This document shows, one piece after another, positions 42,419 to 50,589 of a stretch of 64,000 bases of DNA (position 1 is the first letter of the stretch; each line of letters begins with the position of its first letter). Source of the stretch: CAZKEW01 sp964558915 (GTDB lineage: Bacteria > Acidobacteriota > Aminicenantia > Aminicenantales > UBA8522). The notes below the pieces were generated by a model. It was not told the origin of the DNA. It saw nothing but the letters and a program-made list of their open reading frames with translations, and ran no database searches. The translations under genes were made by a program, and so were the position numbers. The stretch covers positions 1 to 64,000 of the forward strand of contig CAZLFV010000002.1 of assembly GCA_964558915.1 (NCBI GenBank). Reading direction: 5' to 3'.

Positions 42419-42877
42419 TCAGCGTCGAACTCGGGCTTTCTCCTTGCCTTTGGCCTTCTTTTTTCCGCAGACATCCAGGACGTACTGGAGGGTGACCCTT
42501 TCGAAATAGTTTTTCAGGATCTGGCTGGCCTCTTTCCAGATCTCGTAGGCGGCGCAGGTCGGGAGACGGTCGCAAAAATCTTTATCCTCGATGCAGTCGA
42601 CGAGGGCGCAGGACCCTTCCAAGGCTTCCAGAATTTTGCAGAGATTGATCTCCGACGGCTTGCGGGCGAGAGTATAGCCGCCGCCCGCGCCGCGAATGCT
42701 TTTTACGAGCTTGTAGATCTTCAAAGGGATGATGATCTGCTCGAGGTAGCGGAGGGAAATCTCCTCCTCCTCAGCCACGTTTCTCAGGATGACTGCCTTT
42801 GTGCCGCTGGTATAATGGCGGGCGAGGTTTAACATGAGGCGGAGGCCGTATCTTCCCTTGGTGGAGACTTTGATCAT
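42419..42877 (-). CDS. Rrf2-family transcriptional regulator
   Basis: A 152-residue winged-helix regulator. The N-terminus (KVSTKGRYGLRLMLNLA) and wing (GAGGGYTLARKP) are the Rrf2/IscR signature. A cysteine cluster follows: GSCALVDCIEDKDFC and LPTC, with spacing CX4CX6CX5C. Three of these could ligate an Fe-S cluster, so the protein probably senses iron-sulfur status, NO or redox state. AAGGAGG precedes the ATG at 42877; an in-frame GTG six bases upstream is less likely. It lies directly upstream of the mtr-like operon on the same strand, which makes that operon its likely target. Confidence 0.92.
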   Translation of the reverse strand: MIKVSTKGRYGLRLMLNLARHYTSGTKAVILRNVAEEEEISLRYLEQIIIPLKIYKLVKSIRGAGGGYTLARKPSEINLCKILEALEGSCALVDCIEDKDFCDRLPTCAAYEIWKEASQILKNYFERVTLQYVLDVCGKKKAKGKEKARVRR

Positions 42878-42937
42878 GCTCACCTCCTTAATAACAAGTT
42901 CGCAGCGATGATGATAAAAACCCTGCGCAACACAAGT

Positions 42938-42966
42938 ATTTTATTTGAATTTCTCAGTTATTTCAA
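42938..42966 (-). promoter_or_regulatory. Putative promoter of the Rrf2 gene
   Basis: TTGAAA (42966-42961) and TAAAAT (42943-42938) on the minus strand, 17-nt spacer. Confidence 0.55.
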
Positions 42967-42973
42967 CATAATT

Positions 42974-42988
42974 TTATAGATTCTATAA
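42974..42988. promoter_or_regulatory. Candidate Rrf2 operator (perfect palindrome)
   Basis: TTATAGA-T-TCTATAA is a perfect inverted repeat centred about 50 nt upstream of the predicted rrf2 transcription start, inside a very AT-rich stretch. A 13/15 match occurs in the mtr promoter. Confidence 0.5.
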
Positions 42989-43055
42989 GAATTATAAGAA
43001 AATATAACCCCGGCCCACAACGGAGCCCCGTCGTTCGTCGGAGCACCGCTTCGGC

Positions 43056-43084
43056 TTGACACTCCAAGCCGGGATTTGTATTCT
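43056..43084 (+). promoter_or_regulatory. Consensus-like promoter of the ior operon
   Basis: TTGACA (43056-43061) and TATTCT (43079-43084), 17-nt spacer, upstream of the indolepyruvate oxidoreductase genes. Confidence 0.6.
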
Positions 43085-43146
43085 TTAGACTCATCCCAAT
43101 TCCCTGATAGAAGACAATGTGGGTGAGTCGGTCATAAGGACAAATC

Positions 43147-44745
43147 ATGATAACAGAAATCTTGCTCGGCGATGAGGCCGTTGCCCTGGCCGCCGTACAC
43201 GCCGGCCTCACCGCGGCCTATTCGTATCCGGGAACTCCGGCGACGGAAATTATGGAGTACTTGATCAAAGCCGCGTCCAAGTCCAAGGGGCTCAAAGCTT
43301 CCTGGTCGGTGAACGAAAAAGTCGCCTACGAGGAAGCTCTGGGTGTCTCGTTTGCCGGAAAACGGGCGCTGGTCTCGATGAAACACGTGGGATTAAACGT
43401 GGCGGCGGACCCATTCATGAACTCCGCCCTCACGGGGACGAACGGCGGCCTGGCCGTTGTCATCGCCGATGACCCCAGCATGCACAGCTCCCAGAACGAG
43501 CAGGACAGCCGCTACTATGCCCAGTTCGCCCTGATCTTTTGTTTCGAGCCCTCAAATCACCAGGAAGCCTATGATATGACCCGCCGCGCCTTTGACCTTT
43601 CTGAAGAAATGGGGATTCCGGTAATGATCAGGCTCGTCACCCGGCTCTCTCACAGCCGTTCGAGCGTCGTGCCCCGTCCCGCCAGGGAAGAGAATCCGCT
43701 TCATCATGGCGCCTGGACAGACTGGACGCTCCTTCCAGTCAATGCCAGACGACGCTTCAAAATGCTGCTTGAGAAGCAGGCCGAGCTTGTCAAGTTATCA
43801 GAAGGATCAGATTTCAATTCTCTGGCGGTCAACGAGGACGACCGTTCAGTCGGGGTGATCGCTTCGGGAATTGCCTACAATTATGTCAGGGAAAACCTCA
43901 GAGATATCCGGAGAGGCCCATCCCTTCTCAAAATCGGCACTTATCCGCTTCCGCAAAAGCTCGTGGAAAATCTCGTGCGGCATGTGGAGACAGTCCTTGT
44001 CGTCGAGGAAGGCTATCCCTTCATCGAGAAAACCTTGCGCGGGACATTTGGCCTGCCCGGGAAAACAATCAAAGGAAAGCTGAGCGGCCATCTTCCGCTT
44101 CAAGGAGAACTTTCTCCCGAAATCGTTCGAGCCGCGCTCGGGCTCAAACCGCTGGATCGGCATAAAGTTGCCGAGTTCGAACTTGCCGCTCGGCCCCCCC
44201 AGCTCTGCCAGGGCTGTCCGCATGCCGATACTTTTCATGCCCTGAACAAGGTTCTCCAGGACTACCCTGGCGCCAACGTTTTCAGCGATATCGGCTGCTA
44301 CACGCTCGGAGCTTTTCCCCCGTACAGTGCTGTCCAGACCTGCGTGTGCATGGGCGCGAGCGTCGGCATGGCCAAGGGCGGCGCCGAGGCGGGGATCTTC
44401 CCTTCTGTGGCCGTGATCGGTGATTCGACGTTCGGACATTCCGGGCTGACGCCCCTGCTTGAGGCGGCGGCCGCCAACACAAACATGATTGTGATCATCC
44501 TGGACAACAGCACAGTGGCTATGACCGGAGGTCAGCCGAGCTACGCCTCTGGAGGAAGCCTTCTCAAGATGATCGAAGGCCTCGGAGTGCCCAAAGAGCA
44601 CATCCGGGTTATCAAGCCATTGCCCAAGAACCTAGAGAATAACGCTAGAGTGATTCGAGAAGAGATCGATCATAACGGGATTTCTGTCATCGTGGCCGTG
44701 CGGGAATGCCTCGTGGAGGCAAGGAAAAAGAGGAGGAGCGGATAG
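43147..44745 (+). CDS. iorA: Indolepyruvate:ferredoxin oxidoreductase alpha subunit (no ferredoxin domain)
   Basis: A 532-residue thiamine-diphosphate enzyme subunit that oxidatively decarboxylates aryl 2-oxoacids to acyl-CoA. Motifs: AYSYPGTPATEIMEYL, NEKVAYEEALG, MKHVGLNVAADP, the LCQGCPHADTFHAL segment and the TPP/Mg site GDSTFGHSG with LDNSTVAMTGGQPS. Typical IorA proteins are near 600-650 residues and end with two 4Fe-4S sites. This one ends in a basic tail (ECLVEARKKRRSG) without any CXXCXXC, so electrons must leave by another route. AAGGA precedes the ATG. It abuts iorB directly. Confidence 0.92.
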   Translation: MITEILLGDEAVALAAVHAGLTAAYSYPGTPATEIMEYLIKAASKSKGLKASWSVNEKVAYEEALGVSFAGKRALVSMKHVGLNVAADPFMNSALTGTNGGLAVVIADDPSMHSSQNEQDSRYYAQFALIFCFEPSNHQEAYDMTRRAFDLSEEMGIPVMIRLVTRLSHSRSSVVPRPAREENPLHHGAWTDWTLLPVNARRRFKMLLEKQAELVKLSEGSDFNSLAVNEDDRSVGVIASGIAYNYVRENLRDIRRGPSLLKIGTYPLPQKLVENLVRHVETVLVVEEGYPFIEKTLRGTFGLPGKTIKGKLSGHLPLQGELSPEIVRAALGLKPLDRHKVAEFELAARPPQLCQGCPHADTFHALNKVLQDYPGANVFSDIGCYTLGAFPPYSAVQTCVCMGASVGMAKGGAEAGIFPSVAVIGDSTFGHSGLTPLLEAAAANTNMIVIILDNSTVAMTGGQPSYASGGSLLKMIEGLGVPKEHIRVIKPLPKNLENNARVIREEIDHNGISVIVAVRECLVEARKKRRSG

Positions 44746-45336
44746 ATGAAGCAAGATATCATCCTGGCCGGTGTCGGAGGGCAGGGCATCCTCTCGATCG
44801 CTTTTGTTATCGACAGCGCCGCTCTCAAAGAAGGCCTCATGGTCAAAGAAGCAGAAGTCCATGGCATGTCGCAGCGCGGCGGAGCAGTCCAATCGCACCT
44901 CCGGCTCTCCCAGGAACAGATTTTTAGCGACCTTATTCCCAAAGGCGAAGCCGACCTTATTTTAAGCGTCGAGCCTCTTGAAACGCTCCGTTATTTGGAT
45001 TATCTCCGGCCCGAGGGCACGGTGATTTCCAGTCGCTCTCCCTTTGTGAACATCCCCGACTATCCTGACCTCGAAAAAATCCTGACCGCCATCTCCCGGG
45101 CGGGACGTCACCTCCTCGTCGATTCCGAAGAACTCGCCAAGAAGGCGGGCTCATCGCGCACGCAGAACATGGTCATGCTGGGCGCAGCGTCTCGGTTGCT
45201 CATGGTCAAAAAGGAAAATCTTGTCGAGTTCATAGAAACGCTCTTCAAGCCGAGGGGAGAGAATATTGTCACGGCCAATCTGAGGGCCTTTGAGCTCGGC
45301 CGCGAAGAAGCCGGCCTGTTGGCGGAAAAAAGATGA
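44746..45336 (+). CDS. iorB: Indolepyruvate:ferredoxin oxidoreductase beta subunit
   Basis: A 196-residue gamma-type domain subunit of the 2-oxoacid oxidoreductase family. ILAGVGGQGILSIAFVI is the nucleotide- or CoA-binding glycine motif; KEAEVHGMSQRGGAVQSH is the family signature. It starts immediately after the iorA stop and overlaps the acyl-CoA synthetase gene by four bases. With IorA it forms the oxidoreductase. Confidence 0.94.
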   Translation: MKQDIILAGVGGQGILSIAFVIDSAALKEGLMVKEAEVHGMSQRGGAVQSHLRLSQEQIFSDLIPKGEADLILSVEPLETLRYLDYLRPEGTVISSRSPFVNIPDYPDLEKILTAISRAGRHLLVDSEELAKKAGSSRTQNMVMLGAASRLLMVKKENLVEFIETLFKPRGENIVTANLRAFELGREEAGLLAEKR

Positions 45337-47690
45337 ACCCAGATCGGCGAAAGATCAGAAGTATTTTCAAAGCGGCCGAAGCCGACGAGAGAAATTTCCT
45401 CCTTGAGCACGAGGTTTATGCGCTTCTCCGGGCCTCGGGGATCGAAGTCCCGCGTTTTTTCTTTGTCCAAAAGGGAGACCGGGCTGTTCCCCAGAAGCTC
45501 GCGGCCCTCGGGTCCGACCAGGTCGTCCTCAAGATCGTCTCTCCCTCCATCATCCACAAAACAGATGTGGGGGGAGTTGTTTTCGTCAGAAATAGCGCTG
45601 CCGAAGTCAACCGGGCGATCAAACGGATGCTGGCCGAAGTTCCAAAAAGATATACGGAATGGGCCAGGACATTCGGCAACGCAAAAAAGCCTTCTCTCCA
45701 GAAGTCCAAACCAGATATCCGCGGGATCCTGGTTTTGGAAAAGGTGCTTTTTCTAACTATTGGTTTAGGTTCAGAGCTGTTGCTGGGGATCCGGCACTCT
45801 CGAGAGTTCGGGCCTGTCGTCACCATGGGTCTCGGCGGACTCGACGTCGAATACGTCAGTGAAAGGATAAAGGAGGAACAGGCTGTCGGTATCGGCTCGG
45901 CTTATCTTCTGGAGAAAAAGGACATCGTCCACTTGATCGAGTCCCTGGCTTTCTACGATAAGCTGACCAAAGACTTCAGGGGTCAGAAAGCGGCGCTCCC
46001 GGAAAAACCCCTCGTCGAGGTCTATGACAGTTTTCGAAGGCTGGCCAGGTGTTTTTCTCCCTGCGTCAAGAGCTCGCCTTATGTTATTGAAGAAGCGGAG
46101 ATCAACCCTCTTGTGGTGCGCTCCGGAAACCTTGTCGCCCTTGACGGGATGTGCCGGTTTTCGAGACTCCAGGAGAAACCCAAAACACGGCCGGCCATAG
46201 GCATCGACCGTCTTCTTCATCCCCAGTCGATCGGCATCGTCGGTGTTTCTGAAAGGATGAATCTCGGCCACTTCATTTTGAACAACATCCTGAGAGAAGG
46301 ATTTCCCAGGGATCGTGTCTATGTCGTCAAACCGGGGATTCAGGAGATCGAGGGCTGTCTCTGTGTCCCGACGGTCTTTGATCTGCCCGAGGCGGTCGAC
46401 CTTTTTGTTTTAACTCTAGCGGCCGACCAGAGCATTGGAGTAATCGAACAATTGATATCGGCAGAAAAAGCCCGCTCTGTCATCCTTATCGCCGGAGGAA
46501 TCGGAGAGAAAAAGGGGACAGAAGCCTTAGAGGCAAGGATCCAGGGCCTCTTGATGGAGAGTCGCAAGCAAGGAAAGGTTGTGCCTGTGGTCAACGGCGG
46601 GAACTGCATGGGAATCTATTCAGGGCCGGGACGATATGACACGACTTTCATCCCCGCGTACAAACTGGCTCCGCCGAAAAAAAGTCATCCCCGTTTGGCC
46701 TATATCAGCCAGAGCGGTGCGTTCATGGCCTCACGGATGAGCAAAATCCCTCTGGCCGAACCACTTTATGCGGTCTCTCTCGGCAACCAGATTGATCTGA
46801 CGGCTTCCGATTACCTGGACTATTTTAAAAGCAGACCGGAAATTTCTCTCTGCGCCCTCTATATCGAGGGATTTAAACCTGGAGACGGCCTTTCTCTGGC
46901 CAGGGCAGCCAAGGAGGCCGTCCTGAGAGGGAAGATGGTCCTCGTCTACAAGAGCGGCAGGACTCCCGAGGGCAAGCAGGCGACCTCGAGCCACACCGCC
47001 TCTGTGGCCGGTGACTACGCGGCCTGCCGTGCGGTCTTGAAAAGCGCAGGAGTCTTTGTGGCTGAGACGATCGCGGAGTTTGAAAGCGGGTTGAAAAACC
47101 TTTTGCCTCTCGCAGCCAAGAGCCCGGCCGGGAAGCGTGTCGGGCTGATCAGCAACGCCGGGTTTGAATGCGTGATCCTGGCGGACAGCCTCAAGAACGG
47201 CCCGGCGCTCGAGCTGGCTTCTTTTTCGGAACACACACAATCCGCTCTGGCGAAATATCTCCAGCCCCTGGGAATCGACCGGCTCCAGGATATTCGTAAC
47301 CCGCTGGATATTACTCCTGTGGCGGACGACGCAGCGTTTGCCGGTTGCGTCGAAGCGATGCTGGCCGAAGAGGGGGTCGACTGCGCTGTTGTTTCGCCCG
47401 TGCCGATGACGGCGGCATTGCAGACGCTCGCTCCCGGAGAGTCCCACCGCGAGAATATCTACAGCCCCCAGAGCATCGGGAAGCGCCTGGCCGATATTTT
47501 CCAAAAAACCAGCAAGCCGTTTGTTGTCAATATCGATGCCGGAGCGCTCTATCAGCCGTTGGTTGACCTTTTGGAAGAAGCTGGAGTTCCCGTGTTCAGG
47601 CGCGCCGACGAAGCGCTCCGCTTCCTGGGCAAATTCGTTCACACCTGCCTGAGAGTCGGCGAACTCCGCTGCCGGCAGCGTACGGACTGA
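45333..47690 (+). CDS. Fused ADP-forming acyl-CoA synthetase (beta-alpha order)
   Basis: A 785-residue fusion. The N-terminal ATP-grasp (beta) domain has SPSIIHKTDVGGVVF with its His and an EAEINPLVV metal motif. The C-terminal alpha part has a CoA-binding Rossmann domain (SIGIVGVSERMNLGHFI) and ligase domains with SQSGAFMASRM and the phospho-His region SSHTASVAGDY. Such enzymes convert acyl-CoA, ADP and phosphate to acid, CoA and ATP. Coupling by a four-base overlap to iorB indicates ATP gain from aryl- or acyl-CoA made by IorAB, as in peptide-fermenting archaea. Exact acyl specificity is not readable. Confidence 0.92.
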   Translation: MNPDRRKIRSIFKAAEADERNFLLEHEVYALLRASGIEVPRFFFVQKGDRAVPQKLAALGSDQVVLKIVSPSIIHKTDVGGVVFVRNSAAEVNRAIKRMLAEVPKRYTEWARTFGNAKKPSLQKSKPDIRGILVLEKVLFLTIGLGSELLLGIRHSREFGPVVTMGLGGLDVEYVSERIKEEQAVGIGSAYLLEKKDIVHLIESLAFYDKLTKDFRGQKAALPEKPLVEVYDSFRRLARCFSPCVKSSPYVIEEAEINPLVVRSGNLVALDGMCRFSRLQEKPKTRPAIGIDRLLHPQSIGIVGVSERMNLGHFILNNILREGFPRDRVYVVKPGIQEIEGCLCVPTVFDLPEAVDLFVLTLAADQSIGVIEQLISAEKARSVILIAGGIGEKKGTEALEARIQGLLMESRKQGKVVPVVNGGNCMGIYSGPGRYDTTFIPAYKLAPPKKSHPRLAYISQSGAFMASRMSKIPLAEPLYAVSLGNQIDLTASDYLDYFKSRPEISLCALYIEGFKPGDGLSLARAAKEAVLRGKMVLVYKSGRTPEGKQATSSHTASVAGDYAACRAVLKSAGVFVAETIAEFESGLKNLLPLAAKSPAGKRVGLISNAGFECVILADSLKNGPALELASFSEHTQSALAKYLQPLGIDRLQDIRNPLDITPVADDAAFAGCVEAMLAEEGVDCAVVSPVPMTAALQTLAPGESHRENIYSPQSIGKRLADIFQKTSKPFVVNIDAGALYQPLVDLLEEAGVPVFRRADEALRFLGKFVHTCLRVGELRCRQRTD

Positions 47691-47745
47691 GGCCGTGCCC
47701 GCCGTCCTTTTAAAAAGAAACGACGCCTTTAAAAAAGGAGCAGTG

Positions 47746-49557
47746 ATGAGATCGATCATTCGAAGATCGGCGCTTTTTTTGGCTCTCGTTTTATCCATGT
47801 CTCCCCGAATAGGGAGCCTTCTTTTCTCCGCTGAAGTTCCCAGGCCGGAATACCCCCGGCCGGAAATGGTGAGGCCAGACTGGCTCTGCTTGAACGGCTG
47901 GTGGGATTTCGTCCTTGACCCTTCCGATAGCGGTGAAGAAAGGGGCTTTGTTCGCGGGGAAGGGTTCGACAAGAAAATTCTCGTGCCCTTTGCGGCCGAA
48001 AGCCCGCTGTCTGGAATCGGCAACCTGGATTTCATGACAGCCGTCTGGTATAAACGGACTTTTGTCCTGCCCGAAAGCTGGAAAGAGAAAAGAGTCCTGC
48101 TTCATTTTGAGGCCTGCGATTACAAGACGACCGTCTGGATTAACTTGAAAAAAGCCGGTGAACACGAGGGCGGCTACACGCCCTTTTCTTTTGATGTGAC
48201 TGACTTTTTGAGTTCAGGCGAAAACCTTCTTGTGGTTAAAGCCTACGATGATGTCAGGAGTGGCCTCCAGCCCGCTGGAAAGCAAAGTCAGCGCCTGCAT
48301 TCCTATAGCTGCCTCTATCGGAGGACGACGGGCATTTGGCAGACGGTCTGGCTGGAGCCTGTGGCTCCTAACTTTATCGCCAGGTACCGGGTCTACCCCG
48401 ATGCCGACAACGGAGAGGCGCTTATTCTTGTCGAATTGCGTCACGCCCCGAGCGAAGGAATACTCAGCCTTCGCGTGAAGGATAAAGGCAGGGAGGAATT
48501 TGCCGCCCAGAAAAAAGCAGCCAAGAGCGTCTTTTTTTTGGTGAGGTTCAAAAACGCTCAGCTCTGGAACGTTCGCCGACCCCATCTTTATGACCTTGAG
48601 GTCGCCTATCTCGTCGGGAATCGCGAACTGGACAAGGTCAACGGCTATTTTGGGTTGAGAAAAATTGAGGCCCGGGAGAACAAAATTTATCTCAACAACC
48701 GGCCGCTCTTCCTCCGCACCGTCCTCGACCAGGGATTTTATCCCGATGGAATATATACGGCTCCCTCAGACCAGGCGCTCAAGAATGATATCGAGATCTC
48801 GCTGGGCTTGGGGTTTGACGGCGCCCGTCTGCACCAGCGCGTTTTTGAACGCCGCTTCCTCTATTGGGCCGACAGGCTGGGCTATCTTGTTTGGGGAGAA
48901 TTTGCCGATTGGGGCCTCGACCTCTCCCAGCCTGAATCCTATCTTGTCTTCACTTGTCAGTGGGGCGAAGCGCTGGAACGAGATTTTAACCATCCCGCCC
49001 TGATCGGTTGGTGTCCGCTGAACGAACGATGGAGCTCATCTTTTCCAGGAACCATCGAGAACATCTTCCATTTCACCAAGCTTATCGACACGACCCGGCT
49101 GGTTATTGATTCATCCGGTGGATATCACTTTGCGTCTTCAGATGTTTATGATTCTCACAATTACGAACAGGATGCGGCGAAATTCAAAGCCGCCTATGAC
49201 GGCCTTCTCCAAACGCCCCCCGTTGTTTTTGTCAACGGAGAGAGGGAACTCAACAGGCCGTATCAGAGACAGCCCTATTATGTCAGTGAGTACGGGGGCA
49301 TTTGGTGGAACCCTGGCCAGAAGGACGACAAGGCCTGGGGCTACGGCGAACGGCCGCGGACCGAAAAGGAGTTTCTCGAACGCTACAAGACGCTCACGGA
49401 GGCCCTGCTCCTCAACCCTAAGGTGGCCGGGTTCTGCTATACTCAGCTTTATGATATCGAACAGGAAGTGAACGGGCTTTACTCGTTTGACCGCAAGCCC
49501 AAATTCAACCCGGACACAATCAGGCGTATCAACCAGCAAAAAGCCGCCATCGAATAG
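47746..49557 (+). CDS. Secreted glycoside hydrolase family 2 enzyme
   Basis: A 603-residue protein with a signal peptide, then GH2 sandwich and TIM-barrel domains. LNGWWDFVLDP and the VPFAAESPLSG segment are typical of the sugar-binding domain. WCPLNERWSS carries the Asn-Glu acid/base pair, and YVSEYGGIWW carries the candidate nucleophile Glu. GH2 includes beta-galactosidases, mannosidases and glucuronidases; the substrate is open. The ATG at 47746 behind AAAAAAGGAG gives a clean signal peptide. The frame extends 17 codons further upstream without support. It begins 55 nt after the ACS gene. Confidence 0.88.
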   Translation: MRSIIRRSALFLALVLSMSPRIGSLLFSAEVPRPEYPRPEMVRPDWLCLNGWWDFVLDPSDSGEERGFVRGEGFDKKILVPFAAESPLSGIGNLDFMTAVWYKRTFVLPESWKEKRVLLHFEACDYKTTVWINLKKAGEHEGGYTPFSFDVTDFLSSGENLLVVKAYDDVRSGLQPAGKQSQRLHSYSCLYRRTTGIWQTVWLEPVAPNFIARYRVYPDADNGEALILVELRHAPSEGILSLRVKDKGREEFAAQKKAAKSVFFLVRFKNAQLWNVRRPHLYDLEVAYLVGNRELDKVNGYFGLRKIEARENKIYLNNRPLFLRTVLDQGFYPDGIYTAPSDQALKNDIEISLGLGFDGARLHQRVFERRFLYWADRLGYLVWGEFADWGLDLSQPESYLVFTCQWGEALERDFNHPALIGWCPLNERWSSSFPGTIENIFHFTKLIDTTRLVIDSSGGYHFASSDVYDSHNYEQDAAKFKAAYDGLLQTPPVVFVNGERELNRPYQRQPYYVSEYGGIWWNPGQKDDKAWGYGERPRTEKEFLERYKTLTEALLLNPKVAGFCYTQLYDIEQEVNGLYSFDRKPKFNPDTIRRINQQKAAIE

Positions 49558-49583
49558 GCGGTAGTTTTGGCTATCAACCTCGG

Positions 49584-49613
49584 TTCGACGAAAGAAAACG
49601 AATCTGCTAAAAT
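49584..49613 (+). promoter_or_regulatory. Possible promoter giving a leaderless DUF6599-type mRNA
   Basis: TTCGAC (49584-49589) and TAAAAT (49608-49613) with an 18-nt spacer. The -10 ends 8 nt before the ATG at 49622, which has no Shine-Dalgarno sequence. Confidence 0.4.
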
Positions 49614-49621
49614 GCTTTCTC

Positions 49622-50545
49622 ATGCGCCATCGAACCAGGCTGCTTATTATTCTTATTGGTCTGGTTTTAATCCTATTTGGAGGAGGCGGACACAATCTTA
49701 TGGGAAGAAAAGCCAAGGAAGCGAATTCTCTGAGCCGTTTTTTTCCCGTGGAAATAAATGGCTGGAGGGTTGAGGGCAGAGACGAGTCCTATGATCCGCA
49801 ATCGATTTTTGATTATATCGACGGAGCAGGGGAAGTTTATCGGGCCTATAATTTCGAGCGCCTGGTCGCCAGGCGCTACCGAAAAGACGGAGAACCTGAC
49901 CTGATTGCGGACTTTTTTGATATGGGCACTGCCAGTGACGCCTTCGGCGTCTTCACTCATGACCTCGAAGGAGAAACCGTCGAAATTGGACAAGGCGCGG
50001 TTTATAAAGGAGGGCTGCTCTCTTTTTGGAAGGACCGCTATTTCGTTTCTCTCTATGCCGAGGCCGAGACGGCCACGTCCAAGCAGGCTCTTTTAGGTTT
50101 AGGCAAAGAGATTGATTCAGCCATCCCGGCCCGGGGAAAGAAACCGGTACTCCTCTCTTATGTGCCGGACAGTTTCGACCTCAAGACGATTCGCTATTTC
50201 CACAGCCATTTGATCCTGAACTATCATTTCTTCGTCTCGGTCGAGAATATCCTCCATCTCGGCCCGGACACAGAAGCGGCGCTGGCTTCTTCCGGAGACA
50301 AGCCGGACATTGTCCGATTGCTGATCATCCGCTATCCTGATGCTCCGTCAGCGGTTCTTGCACTTCGGAGCTTTGCCAAGGCCTATATGCCCGATGCTGG
50401 TGAACCGGAGTTGGTCCAGACCGAGGACAAAAATTGGACCGCAGTCAAAAATAAAGGCGATTATCTGGCCATTATTTTCAATGCCCGTTCGCCTGATCAA
50501 GCGAGAAAAATTCTTGCTTCAGTCGGAGAAAAAATTGTTGATTGA
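49622..50545 (+). CDS. DUF6599-type secreted or membrane-anchored protein
   Basis: A 307-residue protein with an N-terminal hydrophobic segment (about residues 6-22). The body has IDGAGEVYRAYNFERL, DFFDMGTASDAFGVFTHD and a long alpha/beta region without cysteines. The pattern fits the DUF6599 family of uncharacterised envelope proteins; this is recalled from family pattern, not searched. It overlaps the frame of the following DUF362 gene region and is probably co-transcribed with it. Function unknown. Confidence 0.65.
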   Translation: MRHRTRLLIILIGLVLILFGGGGHNLMGRKAKEANSLSRFFPVEINGWRVEGRDESYDPQSIFDYIDGAGEVYRAYNFERLVARRYRKDGEPDLIADFFDMGTASDAFGVFTHDLEGETVEIGQGAVYKGGLLSFWKDRYFVSLYAEAETATSKQALLGLGKEIDSAIPARGKKPVLLSYVPDSFDLKTIRYFHSHLILNYHFFVSVENILHLGPDTEAALASSGDKPDIVRLLIIRYPDAPSAVLALRSFAKAYMPDAGEPELVQTEDKNWTAVKNKGDYLAIIFNARSPDQARKILASVGEKIVD

Positions 50546-50589
50546 TACTCAATCGGATAAAATATTTTTGTAATCCGCAAGGAGAGTGC

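Noticed and set aside
42974..43084. Rrf2 palindrome as operator of the ior operon
   Set aside because: The palindrome lies about 75 nt upstream of the ior -35 hexamer. The closer rrf2 promoter and the matching site in the mtr promoter are better targets, though an effect on ior is not excluded.
46731..48035. Minus-strand open frame of 434 codons across the ACS and GH2 genes
   Set aside because: It spans two well-supported opposite-strand genes and their junction, with no motif or ribosome binding site.
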